Part shown: positions 8,609-17,364 of the stretch, piece by piece
How positions within the stretch are numbered: the first letter of the stretch is position 1
Layout: each line of letters begins with the position of its first letter
From: Fibrobacterota bacterium
GTDB lineage: Bacteria > Fibrobacterota > Chitinivibrionia > Chitinivibrionales > Chitinispirillaceae
Reading direction: 5' to 3'
Assembly (NCBI GenBank): GCA_023436205.1
Contig: JAEZKC010000097.1
Location: 62,001 to 126,000, forward strand
DNA: 64,000 nt
Position numbers and translations under genes: made by a program
Notes under the pieces: generated by a model
Told to the model about the DNA's origin: nothing
Seen by the model: the letters and a program-made list of their open reading frames with translations, nothing else
Database searches by the model: none

Positions 8609-9027
8609 TGCTTCCGTATCTGTTCTTCGTAAAGAGATTTGGTTTCGTTGCTCTGTAGAATCAAGATGGTGAACACGCCAAGCACTGTTCCCAGGGGAAC
8701 AAAAACACAGTTCAGCCCTCCGATAACCGTGGAGAACATTCGGTGTGTCCGTGCTTTCATGAAAAAACCTGAAAGCAGATTGAGAATAATTTTTGTGAGC
8801 AGAAATACTCCCATGGCCAGATAAAACCACTTGAAAAGGTGGAAGAATTCAGCTGTATTGAAGGGTGCCGATTGCGCCATTTCCTTTTGAAATGCTTCCT
8901 GGGTTAGAAAATAGGAGAGCAATCTGTAGTGCAGATAAAGAAAGCCAAAGCCCAGAAAAAGCAGCCCTGAGTAGATGAACTGGAAAATCATGAGCAGATT
9001 GAGGTGTTCTTCAGTTTTGGATGGCAT
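8605..9027 (-). CDS. four-TM membrane protein of unknown function
   Basis: A 140-residue integral membrane protein with four hydrophobic segments (about residues 12-32, 65-85, 88-102 and 108-128). It has a good AGAGG site before the ATG at 9027. Its stop overlaps the start of the quinone reductase-like gene by four bases, so the two are an operon. The pairing suggests a membrane partner for the flavoprotein. No family named with confidence. Confidence 0.7.
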   Translation of the reverse strand: MPSKTEEHLNLLMIFQFIYSGLLFLGFGFLYLHYRLLSYFLTQEAFQKEMAQSAPFNTAEFFHLFKWFYLAMGVFLLTKIILNLLSGFFMKARTHRMFSTVIGGLNCVFVPLGTVLGVFTILILQSNETKSLYEEQIRKQ

Positions 9028-9137
9028 GCTTTACCTCTTTGGTAAGTGATCAGATAAAATAATCAATGTGGATAGTTACCCTGAAGCTTTTAGCGGAATA
9101 GTTTTTCTGGGACTGGATGCCCAGTCCCCCTGGAGTA

Positions 9138-9443
9138 TCAAAATCTTGTACGGGCGGGTCCCCCTGCCGGTGCAAACATTCTCCAGATGGCAAGTCCTGT
9201 GACAATGAGCCCCACAATCAGGAAATTCATGGGGTTGCTGAGTTCCGGGGAAAAGCCGGAAATGAAGAGCCAGATGCCAAGGATCCCGTTTGCGATTCCC
9301 TGCCACCGTCTTACTCCCCAGAACCCGAATATCGCGATTACAATACCGGTAATGATAAAATTGGCCGGAACGGACAGGACTATGAATAGTCCTGAAAGAA
9401 AAGCCCACAATCCTGCTGCAATATTAATCCATGCCTGCCACAT
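9138..9443 (-). CDS. SPW-repeat membrane protein
   Basis: A 101-residue protein with four membrane helices in two repeats, each of the form W-x-x-x-x-N-I-x-x-G-x-W-x-F-x-S-G (WINIAAGLWAFLSG and WQGIANGILGIWLFISG), which matches the SPW family. The start at 9443 has AAGGAG in front. The open frame to 9533 has no ribosome binding site and is not conserved-looking. Function unknown; such proteins often sit with stress genes, as here. Confidence 0.8.
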   Translation of the reverse strand: MWQAWINIAAGLWAFLSGLFIVLSVPANFIITGIVIAIFGFWGVRRWQGIANGILGIWLFISGFSPELSNPMNFLIVGLIVTGLAIWRMFAPAGGPARTRF

Positions 9444-9599
9444 ATTAACTCCTTTTGTTCTCTCAGGTCCATTCATTAACCCGAGCAGTTCAGTGATAGA
9501 GCGGCTATGTTGCTTTTTGATGAAATTAAGCATCTAAAAGAATTGCGAATAACGGGGGCGCGGTAGTGAAATTGTATTTGAAAACAGGAGCAGGGAGTT

Positions 9600-9630
9600 G
9601 GAGGTGAACTGGTTACATCCGTTCACCTCC
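9600..9630 (-). terminator. hairpin after the beta-barrel gene
   Basis: Perfect 10-bp inverted repeat GGAGGTGAAC / GTTCACCTCC with an 11-base loop, eight bases past the stop at 9638. It has no T-run on either strand, so it is a weak or factor-assisted terminator, or an RNA-stabilising hairpin. Confidence 0.5.
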
Positions 9631-9637
9631 TGATTTC

Positions 9638-10105
9638 TTATTCCACAGTGCCGAATGTAAGCCTTACACCCACTCCGCCACTGAGCACGAATTTGTTGTC
9701 GGGGATAAGCTGCCATTGAGGAGCAATCTCTCCGAAAAAACTTACCGGCAGGAAGTCAAATATGTATTCTGCTCCTATTGGTAAACGCCCTCCGATGAAC
9801 CAGTCGTTCCCGATACGCACCTCTGGGCCCACTCCGAAGTAAATTGGAAGAGTAGCGCTTTCAAATTCGAAAAAATAGGGGTGAATAAGGTAATCGGCAT
9901 AGACAGAGAACAGACCGTTTTCTGTGAAAGACCAGGCCACAGCTCCATCGAGGGCAGTGTGCTGACTCAGCCACACCTTGCCGCTTATCCCCAGGGGTTC
10001 TCCTAAAACTACTCCCAGTTCATATTGGGGTACGGTGCCGAACTGTGCATTGGACAAAGAAAGAAACGAAACCATGAACAGAGGGGTTAGTATTCCTTTT
10101 CTCAT
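9638..10105 (-). CDS. outer-membrane beta-barrel-like exported protein
   Basis: A 155-residue protein with a signal peptide (MRKGILTPLFMVSFLSLSNA) and a mature part of alternating strands ending in a hydrophobic C-terminal strand (GGVGVRLTFGTVE), as in small eight-stranded barrels. The start at 10105 has AAGGAG six bases upstream; the longer frame to 10132 lacks one. It is divergent from the K+ channel gene at 10332. Function unknown. Confidence 0.7.
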   Translation of the reverse strand: MRKGILTPLFMVSFLSLSNAQFGTVPQYELGVVLGEPLGISGKVWLSQHTALDGAVAWSFTENGLFSVYADYLIHPYFFEFESATLPIYFGVGPEVRIGNDWFIGGRLPIGAEYIFDFLPVSFFGEIAPQWQLIPDNKFVLSGGVGVRLTFGTVE

Positions 10106-10255
10106 AGAGAACTCCTTGTAGATAAATTCCACTTTAGGGCTGCTGGTGCCGATGAATTTCTATGACCAGGCATCTAAAACCGACCGTTGCCTGTATTCAA
10201 TAATTAAAAGAAGCAAATTAGATTCCCCATCTGTATGTCTGCACTGGGTCAATTG

Positions 10256-10271
10256 AGGCCTGACATTTGCA
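10256..10271 (+). promoter_or_regulatory. possible weak sigma54 promoter
   Basis: AGGCCTG-ACAT-TTGCA keeps GG and GC at the right spacing and a good -12, but the -24 element departs from TGGCAC at several positions. It is 60 bases upstream of the K+ channel start. Low confidence. Confidence 0.25.
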
Positions 10272-10331
10272 CTTGCTTGATTCCAACCCTCATTGTTGTT
10301 AGGATTTTCTGCATTACAGCAGAGGAGCGCA

Positions 10332-10778
10332 ATGCTTGTAATAGTCACCGGAGCTGTTCTTCTTTTTTTCTGCACTGCGGTGCAGGCTGTCATCACTCTG
10401 TTTCTGATCCGCAAACTGGGATCGCTCCAGCACAAAGGCTATTTCCACAAAAATCTGTTCATGGTGGCGCTGATATTTGAGGCAGTTGCCGGAGTACTTG
10501 TTCTTTCCTTTCTTCTGCAGATCCTCATCTGGGCCCTTGCTTACCTGTGGATTGGAGAGTTTTCCGAATTTGAAACAGCTTTTTATTTCTCCGGGGTGAC
10601 CTATGCCACTCTGGGTTACGGTGATGTCATTCTTAGCGGCAAATGGCGTGTGCTGGGGCCTTTTGAGGCGCTTAACGGGCTTATCATGGGCGGTTTTGCC
10701 GCTTCGGTTTTCTTTACGGTCACCTCTCGCATGCTTTCTAGCTTCTGGAAACAGAAAAATCCACCCCCCAAAGAGTAA
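10332..10778 (+). CDS. two-TM potassium channel
   Basis: A 148-residue inner-membrane protein with the pore-loop signature TLGYGD at residues 93-98, lying between helices as in two-TM (KcsA/Ion_trans_2) channels, with an extra N-terminal helix. The start at 10332 has GGAG five bases upstream; the frame to 10293 has none. It would pass K+ passively. The neighbourhood of KefF-like, HdeD and DUF1269 genes suggests osmotic or pH stress, which is inference. Confidence 0.8.
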   Translation: MLVIVTGAVLLFFCTAVQAVITLFLIRKLGSLQHKGYFHKNLFMVALIFEAVAGVLVLSFLLQILIWALAYLWIGEFSEFETAFYFSGVTYATLGYGDVILSGKWRVLGPFEALNGLIMGGFAASVFFTVTSRMLSSFWKQKNPPPKE

Positions 10779-10916
10779 AACCCCAAAAAAACAGTCTCAA
10801 TGGTTACCTGCCTGCAGTTATTGACATTTGTCCAATCGTAATTATTACAGTAGGTTAAGTTATGCATCGTTATGATGATTCATAACTGCAACCTCAAACT
10901 TTTCAAGGAGTCTGTT

Positions 10917-11474
10917 ATGGACGGTGAACGAATGGAAATGTCTAGAGGCTGGAGCCTGGTGCTGGGAATCTGCCTTGGAGCACTGGGGCTGCTGGTAATG
11001 TCGTTTGCCTTCTATACCACGTTCTTTACCCTGTATATTTTGGGTATAGCAGTGGCTGTTAGAGGCATTATCGACATCGTTATGTCCTTCGGCCCCAAAC
11101 ATCGGGCGGAAGGGTTCTGGTGGCATCTTTTTGGAGGAATTCTGGCACTGATTGTGGGTGTTTTGATTCTTTCCCGCCCTGGTGCCACTGCGGTAATGAT
11201 TACATTCCTGTTGGGTGCATTCTTTGTGGCCATGGGTGTTTTTAAAACAGTTGCCGCTCCCATTGAACATCAGGGGCATTGGGGATGGGTTATGCTTTCC
11301 GGTCTGGTGTCTCTACTGGTCGGAATCTGGATTCTCGGTGCTGCCCCGGCAATAAGCCTGTGGCTCATCGGGCTGCTTGTGGGTATAGAATTTCTGGTTC
11401 AGGGTCTGGTAATGATCTTTCGTCCCTATTCCGCACCTGAAAGAAGGGGTGGAACAGAGATTTACGCTCACTAG
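10917..11474 (+). CDS. HdeD-family membrane protein (DUF308)
   Basis: A 185-residue protein with six hydrophobic helices in three DUF308 repeats (GICLGALGLLVM, GGILALIVGVLIL, GLVSLLVGIWIL), the pattern of HdeD, an acid-resistance membrane protein in enteric bacteria. AAGGAG lies six bases before the ATG at 10917. It follows the K+ channel by about 140 bases and ends at a clear terminator. The acid-stress role is taken from the family and is not shown here. Confidence 0.8.
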   Translation: MDGERMEMSRGWSLVLGICLGALGLLVMSFAFYTTFFTLYILGIAVAVRGIIDIVMSFGPKHRAEGFWWHLFGGILALIVGVLILSRPGATAVMITFLLGAFFVAMGVFKTVAAPIEHQGHWGWVMLSGLVSLLVGIWILGAAPAISLWLIGLLVGIEFLVQGLVMIFRPYSAPERRGGTEIYAH

Positions 11475-11494
11475 ATTACCTGAGGTAACTGTCG

Positions 11495-11529
11495 AAAAAA
11501 AGCCCTTGCCTTCTGGCAGGGCTTTTTTT
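11495..11529 (+). terminator. intrinsic terminator after hdeD-like gene
   Basis: AAAAAAAGCCCTTGCC / GGCAGGGCTTTTTTT with a four-base loop and one bulge. The A- and T-runs make it work on both strands. Confidence 0.85.
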
Positions 11530-11535
11530 GGGGGA

Positions 11536-11647
11536 AGAGGTCAGAGGTCAGAGGCCAGAGGTCAGAAGTCAGAGGCCAGAGGTCAGAAGTCAGAGGCCAG
11601 AAGTCAGAGGCCAGAAGTCAGAAGCCAGAAGCCAGAAGCCAGAAGCC
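11536..11647 (+). repeat. heptanucleotide tandem repeat, 16 copies
   Basis: Sixteen uninterrupted copies of AGARGYC (R = A/G, Y = T/C). All variation is transitions at positions 4 and 6: the left end is mostly AGAGGTC/AGAGGCC and the right end is a run of four AGAAGCC. It starts right after the terminator and is non-coding. Confidence 0.95.
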
Positions 11648-11676
11648 AGAAAAGAGCCGGAATCACGTTCCGCTCA

Positions 11677-11709
11677 CATTGAGCGTAGGTCCGCCGGAGT
11701 CGAAATGTA
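11677..11709 (+). repeat. dispersed repeat copy
   Basis: CATTGAGCGTAGGTCCGCC then GGAGTCGAAATGTA. Related to 1455-1488 and to the palindrome at 11932-11979. Confidence 0.5.
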
Positions 11710-11750
11710 TTGCTCATTATTTTAACTGACCATTAAGAACAGGTATTTGC

Positions 11751-11796
11751 TAACGGCGAAGACGCCTTCCAGGTCACCAGCCCATTTCCCGCTTTG
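11751..11796 (-). repeat. dispersed repeat with GGCGTCTTCGCCGTTA core, copy B
   Basis: Inverse-orientation copy of the element at 4357-4402. The 16-base core is identical and the flanks are partly conserved. Confidence 0.6.
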
Positions 11797-11931
11797 GAAT
11801 ACAATAGAAGATAGTCATCAGAGTTGTGTTGACCACGAGAAGGACCCTGGGAGTGGTAACCGCTAATGGCCCGAATGAACGCGAATGGCCTCTGGCTTCT
11901 TCTTGGCAGGCCGCTCCGTTCATGCTGCCTG

Positions 11932-11979
11932 TCCTTCGATCACTATTGTAGGAAGCGCAGGTCTTCCGTAGTCGAAGGA
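11932..11979. repeat. palindromic element
   Basis: Outer arms TCCTTCGA / TCGAAGGA and inner arms GGAAG / CTTCC give a nested hairpin. The right half (CGCAGGTCTTCCGTAGTCGAAGGAT) resembles the 11677 repeat. Confidence 0.5.
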
Positions 11980-12004
11980 TAATCCCGATTCTTCACTTCG
12001 AAAT

Positions 12005-12115
12005 TCAGGATTCGTTATTCAATATTCGACATTTCTTATCTCCTTCGCCAAGCACAAGGCCTGAAATCCAAAGAAAGAATTACGAATGTCGAATACTGAA
12101 TATCGATTACTGAAG
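12005..12115. repeat. inverted repeat of the TTATTCAATATTCGACATT type
   Basis: The left arm near 12012-12034 and the right arm near 12080-12113 are imperfect reverse complements (shared TATTCGACATT). A related string, TTATTCGATATTCGATA, occurs at 7978-7994. Confidence 0.5.
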
Positions 12116-12237
12116 TAAGGAAAAACCCCCGGATTCTATCGATGCCGCATATTCTGACCCCCTTTGCATATCGTAACCGTAATCCTAGAGAAGGGCCTGA
12201 TAAACAGGTTTGTGATGAATTTAACAAGGGGGACATT

Positions 12238-12744
12238 ATGGCACAGACTTCAGAAGGAACTCTTACCGTTTTTAAATTCAACAGTGCCTATGGAGCAGAC
12301 CGGGCACTCTCCTTAATTCAGGAGCTTCAGCAAAGACAGCTTCTGGAACTCCACGATGCGGCAACCGTATCCTGGGCGCCGGACAGTAAAAAGCCCAAAA
12401 CAAAACAGCTTATGTCCACCACAGGAATCGGTGCACTGGATGGGGCATTCTGGGGGATGCTTTTTGGCCTGCTCTTTTTCGTTCCCCTGGCAGGAGCAGC
12501 CTTCGGGGCACTGCTGGGTGGAATGACCGGATCTTTTGCCGATTTCGGTATCGATGATAAATTTATCAACAGTGTAAGAGAAAAGGTGGTTCCCGGTACT
12601 TCCGCACTGTTTCTTCTCACTAAAAACGTAGTGCTTGACAAAGTTTCCGAAGAGTTCAGGCTTAGAGATATACACATGGAATTGATTTCCTCAAATTTGA
12701 GCAAGGATCAGGAAAACAAGCTCAAATCCACTTTTGGTGGATAA
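12238..12744 (+). CDS. DUF1269-family membrane protein
   Basis: A 168-residue protein of the DUF1269 (COG4803) type. The N-terminal part (LTVFKFNSAYGADRALSLI ... DAATVSW) is followed by a glycine-rich double membrane segment (about residues 68-100) and a C-terminal alpha/beta part with VVPGTSALFLL. The ATG at 12238 has AAGGGGGA upstream; the frame to 12142 lacks a site. It resembles the DUF6325 protein at 18001 in its soluble part. Function unknown, commonly stress-associated. Confidence 0.8.
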   Translation: MAQTSEGTLTVFKFNSAYGADRALSLIQELQQRQLLELHDAATVSWAPDSKKPKTKQLMSTTGIGALDGAFWGMLFGLLFFVPLAGAAFGALLGGMTGSFADFGIDDKFINSVREKVVPGTSALFLLTKNVVLDKVSEEFRLRDIHMELISSNLSKDQENKLKSTFGG

Positions 12745-12751
12745 TAAAAAA

Positions 12752-12776
12752 AGCCCCTGCTTCAGGAGCAGGGGCT
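12752..12776 (-). terminator. terminator between convergent genes
   Basis: Perfect 10-bp stem AGCCCCTGCT / AGCAGGGGCT with loop TCAGG. On the minus strand it is followed by a run of seven T, so it mainly terminates the gene at 12803; it can also cap the plus-strand DUF1269 message. Confidence 0.8.
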
Positions 12777-12802
12777 CACTCTCTAACAAAAAGAATTACA
12801 GG

Positions 12803-13384
12803 CTACTGCTTTGATATTTCCACCGCAAGTGCTTCGGTATAGGTAATAACAACAGTATCACCTTCACTGAGGCCCTGAAGAGAATTTGAATCGGGAACAT
12901 ATATCATATAGGTATTTCCCTCTGGTCCCTGCACGGTAACTGTCTGTGAAGACATGTCGACATTCTGCACTGTAACAACTGCCTTGATCTGCGCGAGACC
13001 TCCGGCGGCGGGATCAGTTCCCGGAGGAGCTGAAGCGACACCCTCCTGAACCTGAAGCGGATTTTGCCTTTCCTGTTCGGTCGGTGCACGAACTTCAGCG
13101 GCAATGGACTGGTAAAAAGTGACCGAGACCTGATCGCCATTGTTAATAGAATCAAGATTCACCGATTGGTCCACAGCAAAGGTGCGAGTGTAACCTTCGG
13201 AATCCTCAATGGTGACTGTATTGCTGTCCTTGTCTACATTTTGAACTGTGCCGGTAACGGTAAGCTGCCTCCAGGCCGTTCCGCCGTCTCCCTGACTGTC
13301 ACTTGTTGTGTCTTGAGCAAAAGCTGAAGCAGCCAGAACACCAGCTGCAAAGATCGCGGAAAAAAGCATCCGATTGACCTTCAT
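12803..13384 (-). CDS. exported protein with internal duplication
   Basis: A 193-residue protein with a signal peptide (cut after ASAFAQ) and two homologous beta-rich halves: TVTGTVQNVDKDSNTVTI ... DQVSVTFYQSIAAEV and AVVTVQNVDMSSQTVTV ... DTVVITYTEALAVEI. They are joined by a Pro/Gly-rich linker at about residues 105-135. The start at 13384 has GAGGAG before it. The halves look like small OB-like or barrel domains. Likely periplasmic; function unknown. Confidence 0.75.
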   Translation of the reverse strand: MKVNRMLFSAIFAAGVLAASAFAQDTTSDSQGDGGTAWRQLTVTGTVQNVDKDSNTVTIEDSEGYTRTFAVDQSVNLDSINNGDQVSVTFYQSIAAEVRAPTEQERQNPLQVQEGVASAPPGTDPAAGGLAQIKAVVTVQNVDMSSQTVTVQGPEGNTYMIYVPDSNSLQGLSEGDTVVITYTEALAVEISKQ

Positions 13385-13647
13385 ACAATTCTCCTCTGAA
13401 AATGGATTCAAGGCATGCTGTTGAGTGAAAAGACACTCTTTGTAAAAAATTCGATTGCTCGAAGGTAAAATTTTAGAATAGTTGTGTGTCGCTGAAAAGG
13501 AACCCCTTCTTTACAGAATGGGGTCGGATATCGTGATCGTCATCTCTGAAGACTATTTTTGAGGATTTTCAGGTGCGAGAAGTGGTTTTCGACCGCACCA
13601 AACCGTGATCACCCCTTACCTTGCCGCATCTGTATTCTTTTGGGTGA

Positions 13648-15312
13648 TTACGGTACAGGTACACTCTTCTTTTTGGCACCGGGCTCAGGGGGAAGCAGGA
13701 GTGCTGCAAGAAGGCCGAGCAGGCCAATGATTATCATCCCGATTTGCGCCCGTGCCAGCGCCCGGTTGCGGGCCTCGGCATTGATTTTCACAACTTCGTC
13801 GACTACCTCCTGAGGCTGCCCCTGCAGCACCGAGCGGATCTGGGTATCGCTCAGGGTGTTTACGTTTTCCTCCAGTGCATCTGCAATGCTCTGCTTCTGC
13901 TGTTGGTTAAGAACTGTGCTGGATTCTGTAAGAGAGGTGGTGAGAGAAAACAGAGAGGATATAAGGATGGCACCGGCGATGGATACCCCAAGGGAGGATC
14001 CCAGATTGGAGACGCTTCTGGAAAGACCGGAAATCTCCCCCTGGTCCTTTTCGGGGACGCTTGACTGCACCACATTCACCGAAGCTGTCAGCATGATTCC
14101 TATTCCGGAGCCGATGAGGAAGAGTCCGGGGATGAAAGCAAGCAGACTGGGGAACGCCGGAACAAGAACCAGGTTAAGAGCCATGCCGCCAATGGTGGCT
14201 ATGAACCCGGCGGCGATGAGATTTTTCTGAGTGAATTTCCTGGCCAGGGCGGAAGCTTTGGCGGATGTCAAAAGCAGACCGGCAGTGACGGCGGTAAGAA
14301 CCAGGCCGGTTTGCACTGCGGTAAGCTCCCGGCTGACCTGCAGGTAGACAGAGATTACAAAGAATGTGCCCAGCATGATGAGCCACTGGATATTCTGAGT
14401 GACCAGACCCAGATTGGATGTGCGGTTGTGAAAAAGTCTGGTGGACAGAAGAGGTGTTCTGTTCTTTTTTTCCATGGACCGGATATGCAGATAAAACAGC
14501 AGCAGCAGTACTGCACCGACGGCAATGAATATCACTACCGGCGATACTCCTCCCTGGGGCAATACCACACTTCCGAAAAGGGAGAAGGCCTGACGGGCTA
14601 GAATCCACCCGTAATCGCCGGCCAGAAGTACCCCCAGCACAATGGCCACCAGACCGGCTCCAGAGAGCACCGTTCCCCACACATCCAGACTGGGCCGTGG
14701 GGAGGGGATTGCAGATTTGGGAATGCGTCTGGAGAAATAGATTATTACCAGACAAACCATAACTTCCATGGCAAACGATAACCGCCAAGTGAAGGCGGTG
14801 GTAATCAGGCCTCCGATCAGAGGCCCGGTGGCGGAGCCAAGACCGGCCATGGCGCTGATGACGGCGAATGCTCTTGCGCGGGATTTTATGTCAGGGTAGG
14901 AAACGGTGGTGAGGATGTAAACTGGCGGGATCATCAGTGCCGAGCCGATGCCTTCCAGAAACGACCAGCCGACGATCATCACCCCCAGGGAAGGGGAGAG
15001 TGATGTTATAAGTGCGCCGGTTCCGTAGATGGCTATTCCCCACACAAAGCAGGTTTTGCGTCCCACGATGTCGGTGAGCTTGCTGCCGGGGATCATTAGT
15101 GCAGCCATGACCAGGGTGAAAAGCGAAATGGCCGATTGTACTCCCGTTACGGTGGTGTCTAGATCAGCTACGATATTGCTTATGGCCACATTCATGCTGG
15201 ATGTGTCGTAGCTTGCCAGAAACTGCGCCATGGCGAGCGGCAGCAGCATCGATGTGGCAGTCTTGGGATTGTTAAGCTGGGCATCTGCGTGTTGGAGGTT
15301 TTTGTCGGTCAT
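13648..15312 (-). CDS. 14-TM MFS efflux pump, DHA2 family (EmrB/QacA-like)
   Basis: A 554-residue inner-membrane drug/H+ antiporter with 14 predicted helices. The N-terminal half has DTTVTGVQSAISLF and the motif-A loop GSKLTDIVGRK; the motif-C-like region is SATGPLIGG. A long extracytoplasmic loop before TM14 (about residues 460-515) is rich in Gln and Ser. Clearly paralogous to the pump at 18508. It is divergent from the GH15 gene at 15526; substrate unknown. No regulator is adjacent. Confidence 0.85.
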   Translation of the reverse strand: MTDKNLQHADAQLNNPKTATSMLLPLAMAQFLASYDTSSMNVAISNIVADLDTTVTGVQSAISLFTLVMAALMIPGSKLTDIVGRKTCFVWGIAIYGTGALITSLSPSLGVMIVGWSFLEGIGSALMIPPVYILTTVSYPDIKSRARAFAVISAMAGLGSATGPLIGGLITTAFTWRLSFAMEVMVCLVIIYFSRRIPKSAIPSPRPSLDVWGTVLSGAGLVAIVLGVLLAGDYGWILARQAFSLFGSVVLPQGGVSPVVIFIAVGAVLLLLFYLHIRSMEKKNRTPLLSTRLFHNRTSNLGLVTQNIQWLIMLGTFFVISVYLQVSRELTAVQTGLVLTAVTAGLLLTSAKASALARKFTQKNLIAAGFIATIGGMALNLVLVPAFPSLLAFIPGLFLIGSGIGIMLTASVNVVQSSVPEKDQGEISGLSRSVSNLGSSLGVSIAGAILISSLFSLTTSLTESSTVLNQQQKQSIADALEENVNTLSDTQIRSVLQGQPQEVVDEVVKINAEARNRALARAQIGMIIIGLLGLLAALLLPPEPGAKKKSVPVP

Positions 15313-15525
15313 GCGGTTCTCTTCTGTATATTAGGTTATCCGTTGTACGACAGGGTTGCCATTATTCTGCTAAGCCACCTCTATGCCAATTGGGGTGGAA
15401 ATCGGTTGCGAGGTAATACAAATGTGTCAAATTGATGGCAGGGCAGGTGATTCAATCCCGGGGAACGCAAATTGCGCTGACATAATGGAAAAGCCTTCAG
15501 GTGCACTGTAACAATGGAGAGAAAC

Positions 15526-17364
15526 ATGGCCTACAGTATAGAGGATTATGGACTCGTCGGAGACGGGCAGACTGCAGCTCTGGTTTCCAAATACGGCTCT
15601 ATCGACTGGCTCTGCATGCCCTTTTTCGATTCCGATGCCTGTCTGGTTTCACTGCTGGGATACGACAAGCATGGTACCTGGTCGCTGCGCCCCGCAGTTT
15701 CCGTAAGGGAGGTCAATCAGCGCTACCGCGGAGACACTTTAATTCTGGAGACCGAATGGATCTGCGACGGGGGCAGAGCGCTGGTGACTGATTTCATGCC
15801 GCCGGGCAGCGAGCGATCGGATCTGATCCGAATTGTAAAAGGCCTCAACGGAGTGGTTCCTTTTCAGATGGTCATCAATCCCCGGTTTGGCTACGGGCGG
15901 GACAGACCATGGATGACCGGCAGCGCCAGAGTACCGGTGATGACTGCCGGGCCCGATTCACTCTGCCTTTACAGTTCGGCAGAGCTCCATGTCGGTTCGG
16001 GCGAAGTAAGCGCGCTGTTCGATGTCACCCAGGGAGAAGAGTACTCTTTCCAGCTTGCCTGGTTTCCCTCCCATGAGGCGCCCCCATCTGAATTTGACCC
16101 TCAGGAGGAGCTCAGGCGCACCGATGAACACTGGAATCGCTGGGCGCGGCGCAACGTGTATAGCGGCAGATACAGAGATGCTGTAATGCGCTCTCTTCTC
16201 ACCCTGAAGGCCCTCACTTTTGAGCCTACCGGAGCCATAGTGGCCGCACCCACATCATCTCTGCCTGAGGAGATCGGCGGAGTGCGCAACTGGGACTACC
16301 GCTTCTGCTGGCTTCGGGATGCTTCCCTGACCCTCAATGCTCTGATGTTCGGAGGCTATGTTGATGAGGCCGCCCGCTTTCGCGATTGGCTTCTTCGGGC
16401 GGTGGCCGGAGATTCTGATAATATGCAGATCATGTACAGTATTCACGGGGCGAGGCGGCTTACCGAATTTGATGTGCCCTGGCTCCCCGGCTACGAGGGA
16501 TCCAGCCCTGTGCACATGGGAAATGCTGCTTCTGATCAGTTTCAGCTCGATACCTATGGGGAAGTGCTTAATGCCATCTACATGGGTCGCAAATCCGGGA
16601 TCCCTTCCGACCAGAAAGCCTGGAATGCGGGAATGGCCCTTTTAAGGCGGGTGTCTGAGATCTGGCAATACCCTGATGACGGCATCTGGGAGGTGCGCGG
16701 CGGCAGGCGGCAGTTTGTGCATTCCAAGGTGATGGCCTGGGTGGCGATCGACCGGGGGGTGCGGATAATAGAGGAATTCGGCATGGGAGACGGTGATGGT
16801 CAGGCGATGCTGCCAAGGCTGCGCACACTGCGGGAGCGTATTCACGAGGAGGTCTGTGCCCGCGGTTTCAACCCCTCGCTCAATGCGTTCACCCAGTCCT
16901 ACGGATCGGAAACTCTGGATGCATCTGTTTTGCTGATCCCCCACGTGGGCTTCCTTTCCGCTAAAGACCCCCGGATGCAGGGTACCGTGGCTGCCATTCA
17001 GAAAAATCTGGTGAGTGACGGGCTGGTGAGGCGTTATTCCACGGAGGCCGGCACTGATGGTCTGCCCGGCACAGAGGGTGCATTTTTAGCCTGCAGTTTC
17101 TGGCTTGCAGACAATCTGGCGCTTTCCGGGCAATATGAGAAGGCTGAGGAATATTTCAATCGGCTGCTTGGTCTTCGCAATCATCTGGGGTTATTGGCAG
17201 AAGAGTATGAGCCGCGGCTCTCGCGACAGATAGGCAATTTCCCTCAGGGGTTTTCTCATCTGGCACTGATCATTACAGCACGGGTTATGGAGATGCGGGG
17301 AGAGGCACGATTTGAACCAGGTGTAGGTTTCGAACGCTCCGGTTCAGGCGGCCTTTCACATTGA
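15526..17364 (+). CDS. glycoside hydrolase family 15 (glucoamylase/trehalase-like)
   Basis: A 612-residue cytoplasmic GH15 enzyme: N-terminal beta-sandwich (starting IEDYGLVGDGQTAALVSKYG) followed by an (alpha/alpha)6 barrel. The signature NWDYRFCWLRDAS lies at about residue 254 and the C-terminal catalytic-acid block LLAEEYEP at about 558. It hydrolyses alpha-glucosides; bacterial members of this length are often trehalases. I chose 15526 because GGAG lies six bases upstream; the ATG at 15514 has no site. A trehalase would fit the stress neighbourhood, but specificity is not decided. Confidence 0.9.
   Translation: MAYSIEDYGLVGDGQTAALVSKYGSIDWLCMPFFDSDACLVSLLGYDKHGTWSLRPAVSVREVNQRYRGDTLILETEWICDGGRALVTDFMPPGSERSDLIRIVKGLNGVVPFQMVINPRFGYGRDRPWMTGSARVPVMTAGPDSLCLYSSAELHVGSGEVSALFDVTQGEEYSFQLAWFPSHEAPPSEFDPQEELRRTDEHWNRWARRNVYSGRYRDAVMRSLLTLKALTFEPTGAIVAAPTSSLPEEIGGVRNWDYRFCWLRDASLTLNALMFGGYVDEAARFRDWLLRAVAGDSDNMQIMYSIHGARRLTEFDVPWLPGYEGSSPVHMGNAASDQFQLDTYGEVLNAIYMGRKSGIPSDQKAWNAGMALLRRVSEIWQYPDDGIWEVRGGRRQFVHSKVMAWVAIDRGVRIIEEFGMGDGDGQAMLPRLRTLRERIHEEVCARGFNPSLNAFTQSYGSETLDASVLLIPHVGFLSAKDPRMQGTVAAIQKNLVSDGLVRRYSTEAGTDGLPGTEGAFLACSFWLADNLALSGQYEKAEEYFNRLLGLRNHLGLLAEEYEPRLSRQIGNFPQGFSHLALIITARVMEMRGEARFEPGVGFERSGSGGLSH

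Noticed and set aside
11449..11725. Two overlapping ORFs through the heptamer array (Arg/Ser/Glu/Gln-rich repeats)
   Set aside because: They are a by-product of the 7-bp repeat, start before the terminator and have no ribosome binding site.
14174..14788. 204-codon minus-strand ORF inside the DHA2 gene
   Set aside because: Out-of-frame shadow of a clear 14-TM transporter; His/Ser/Gly-rich composition typical of shadows.
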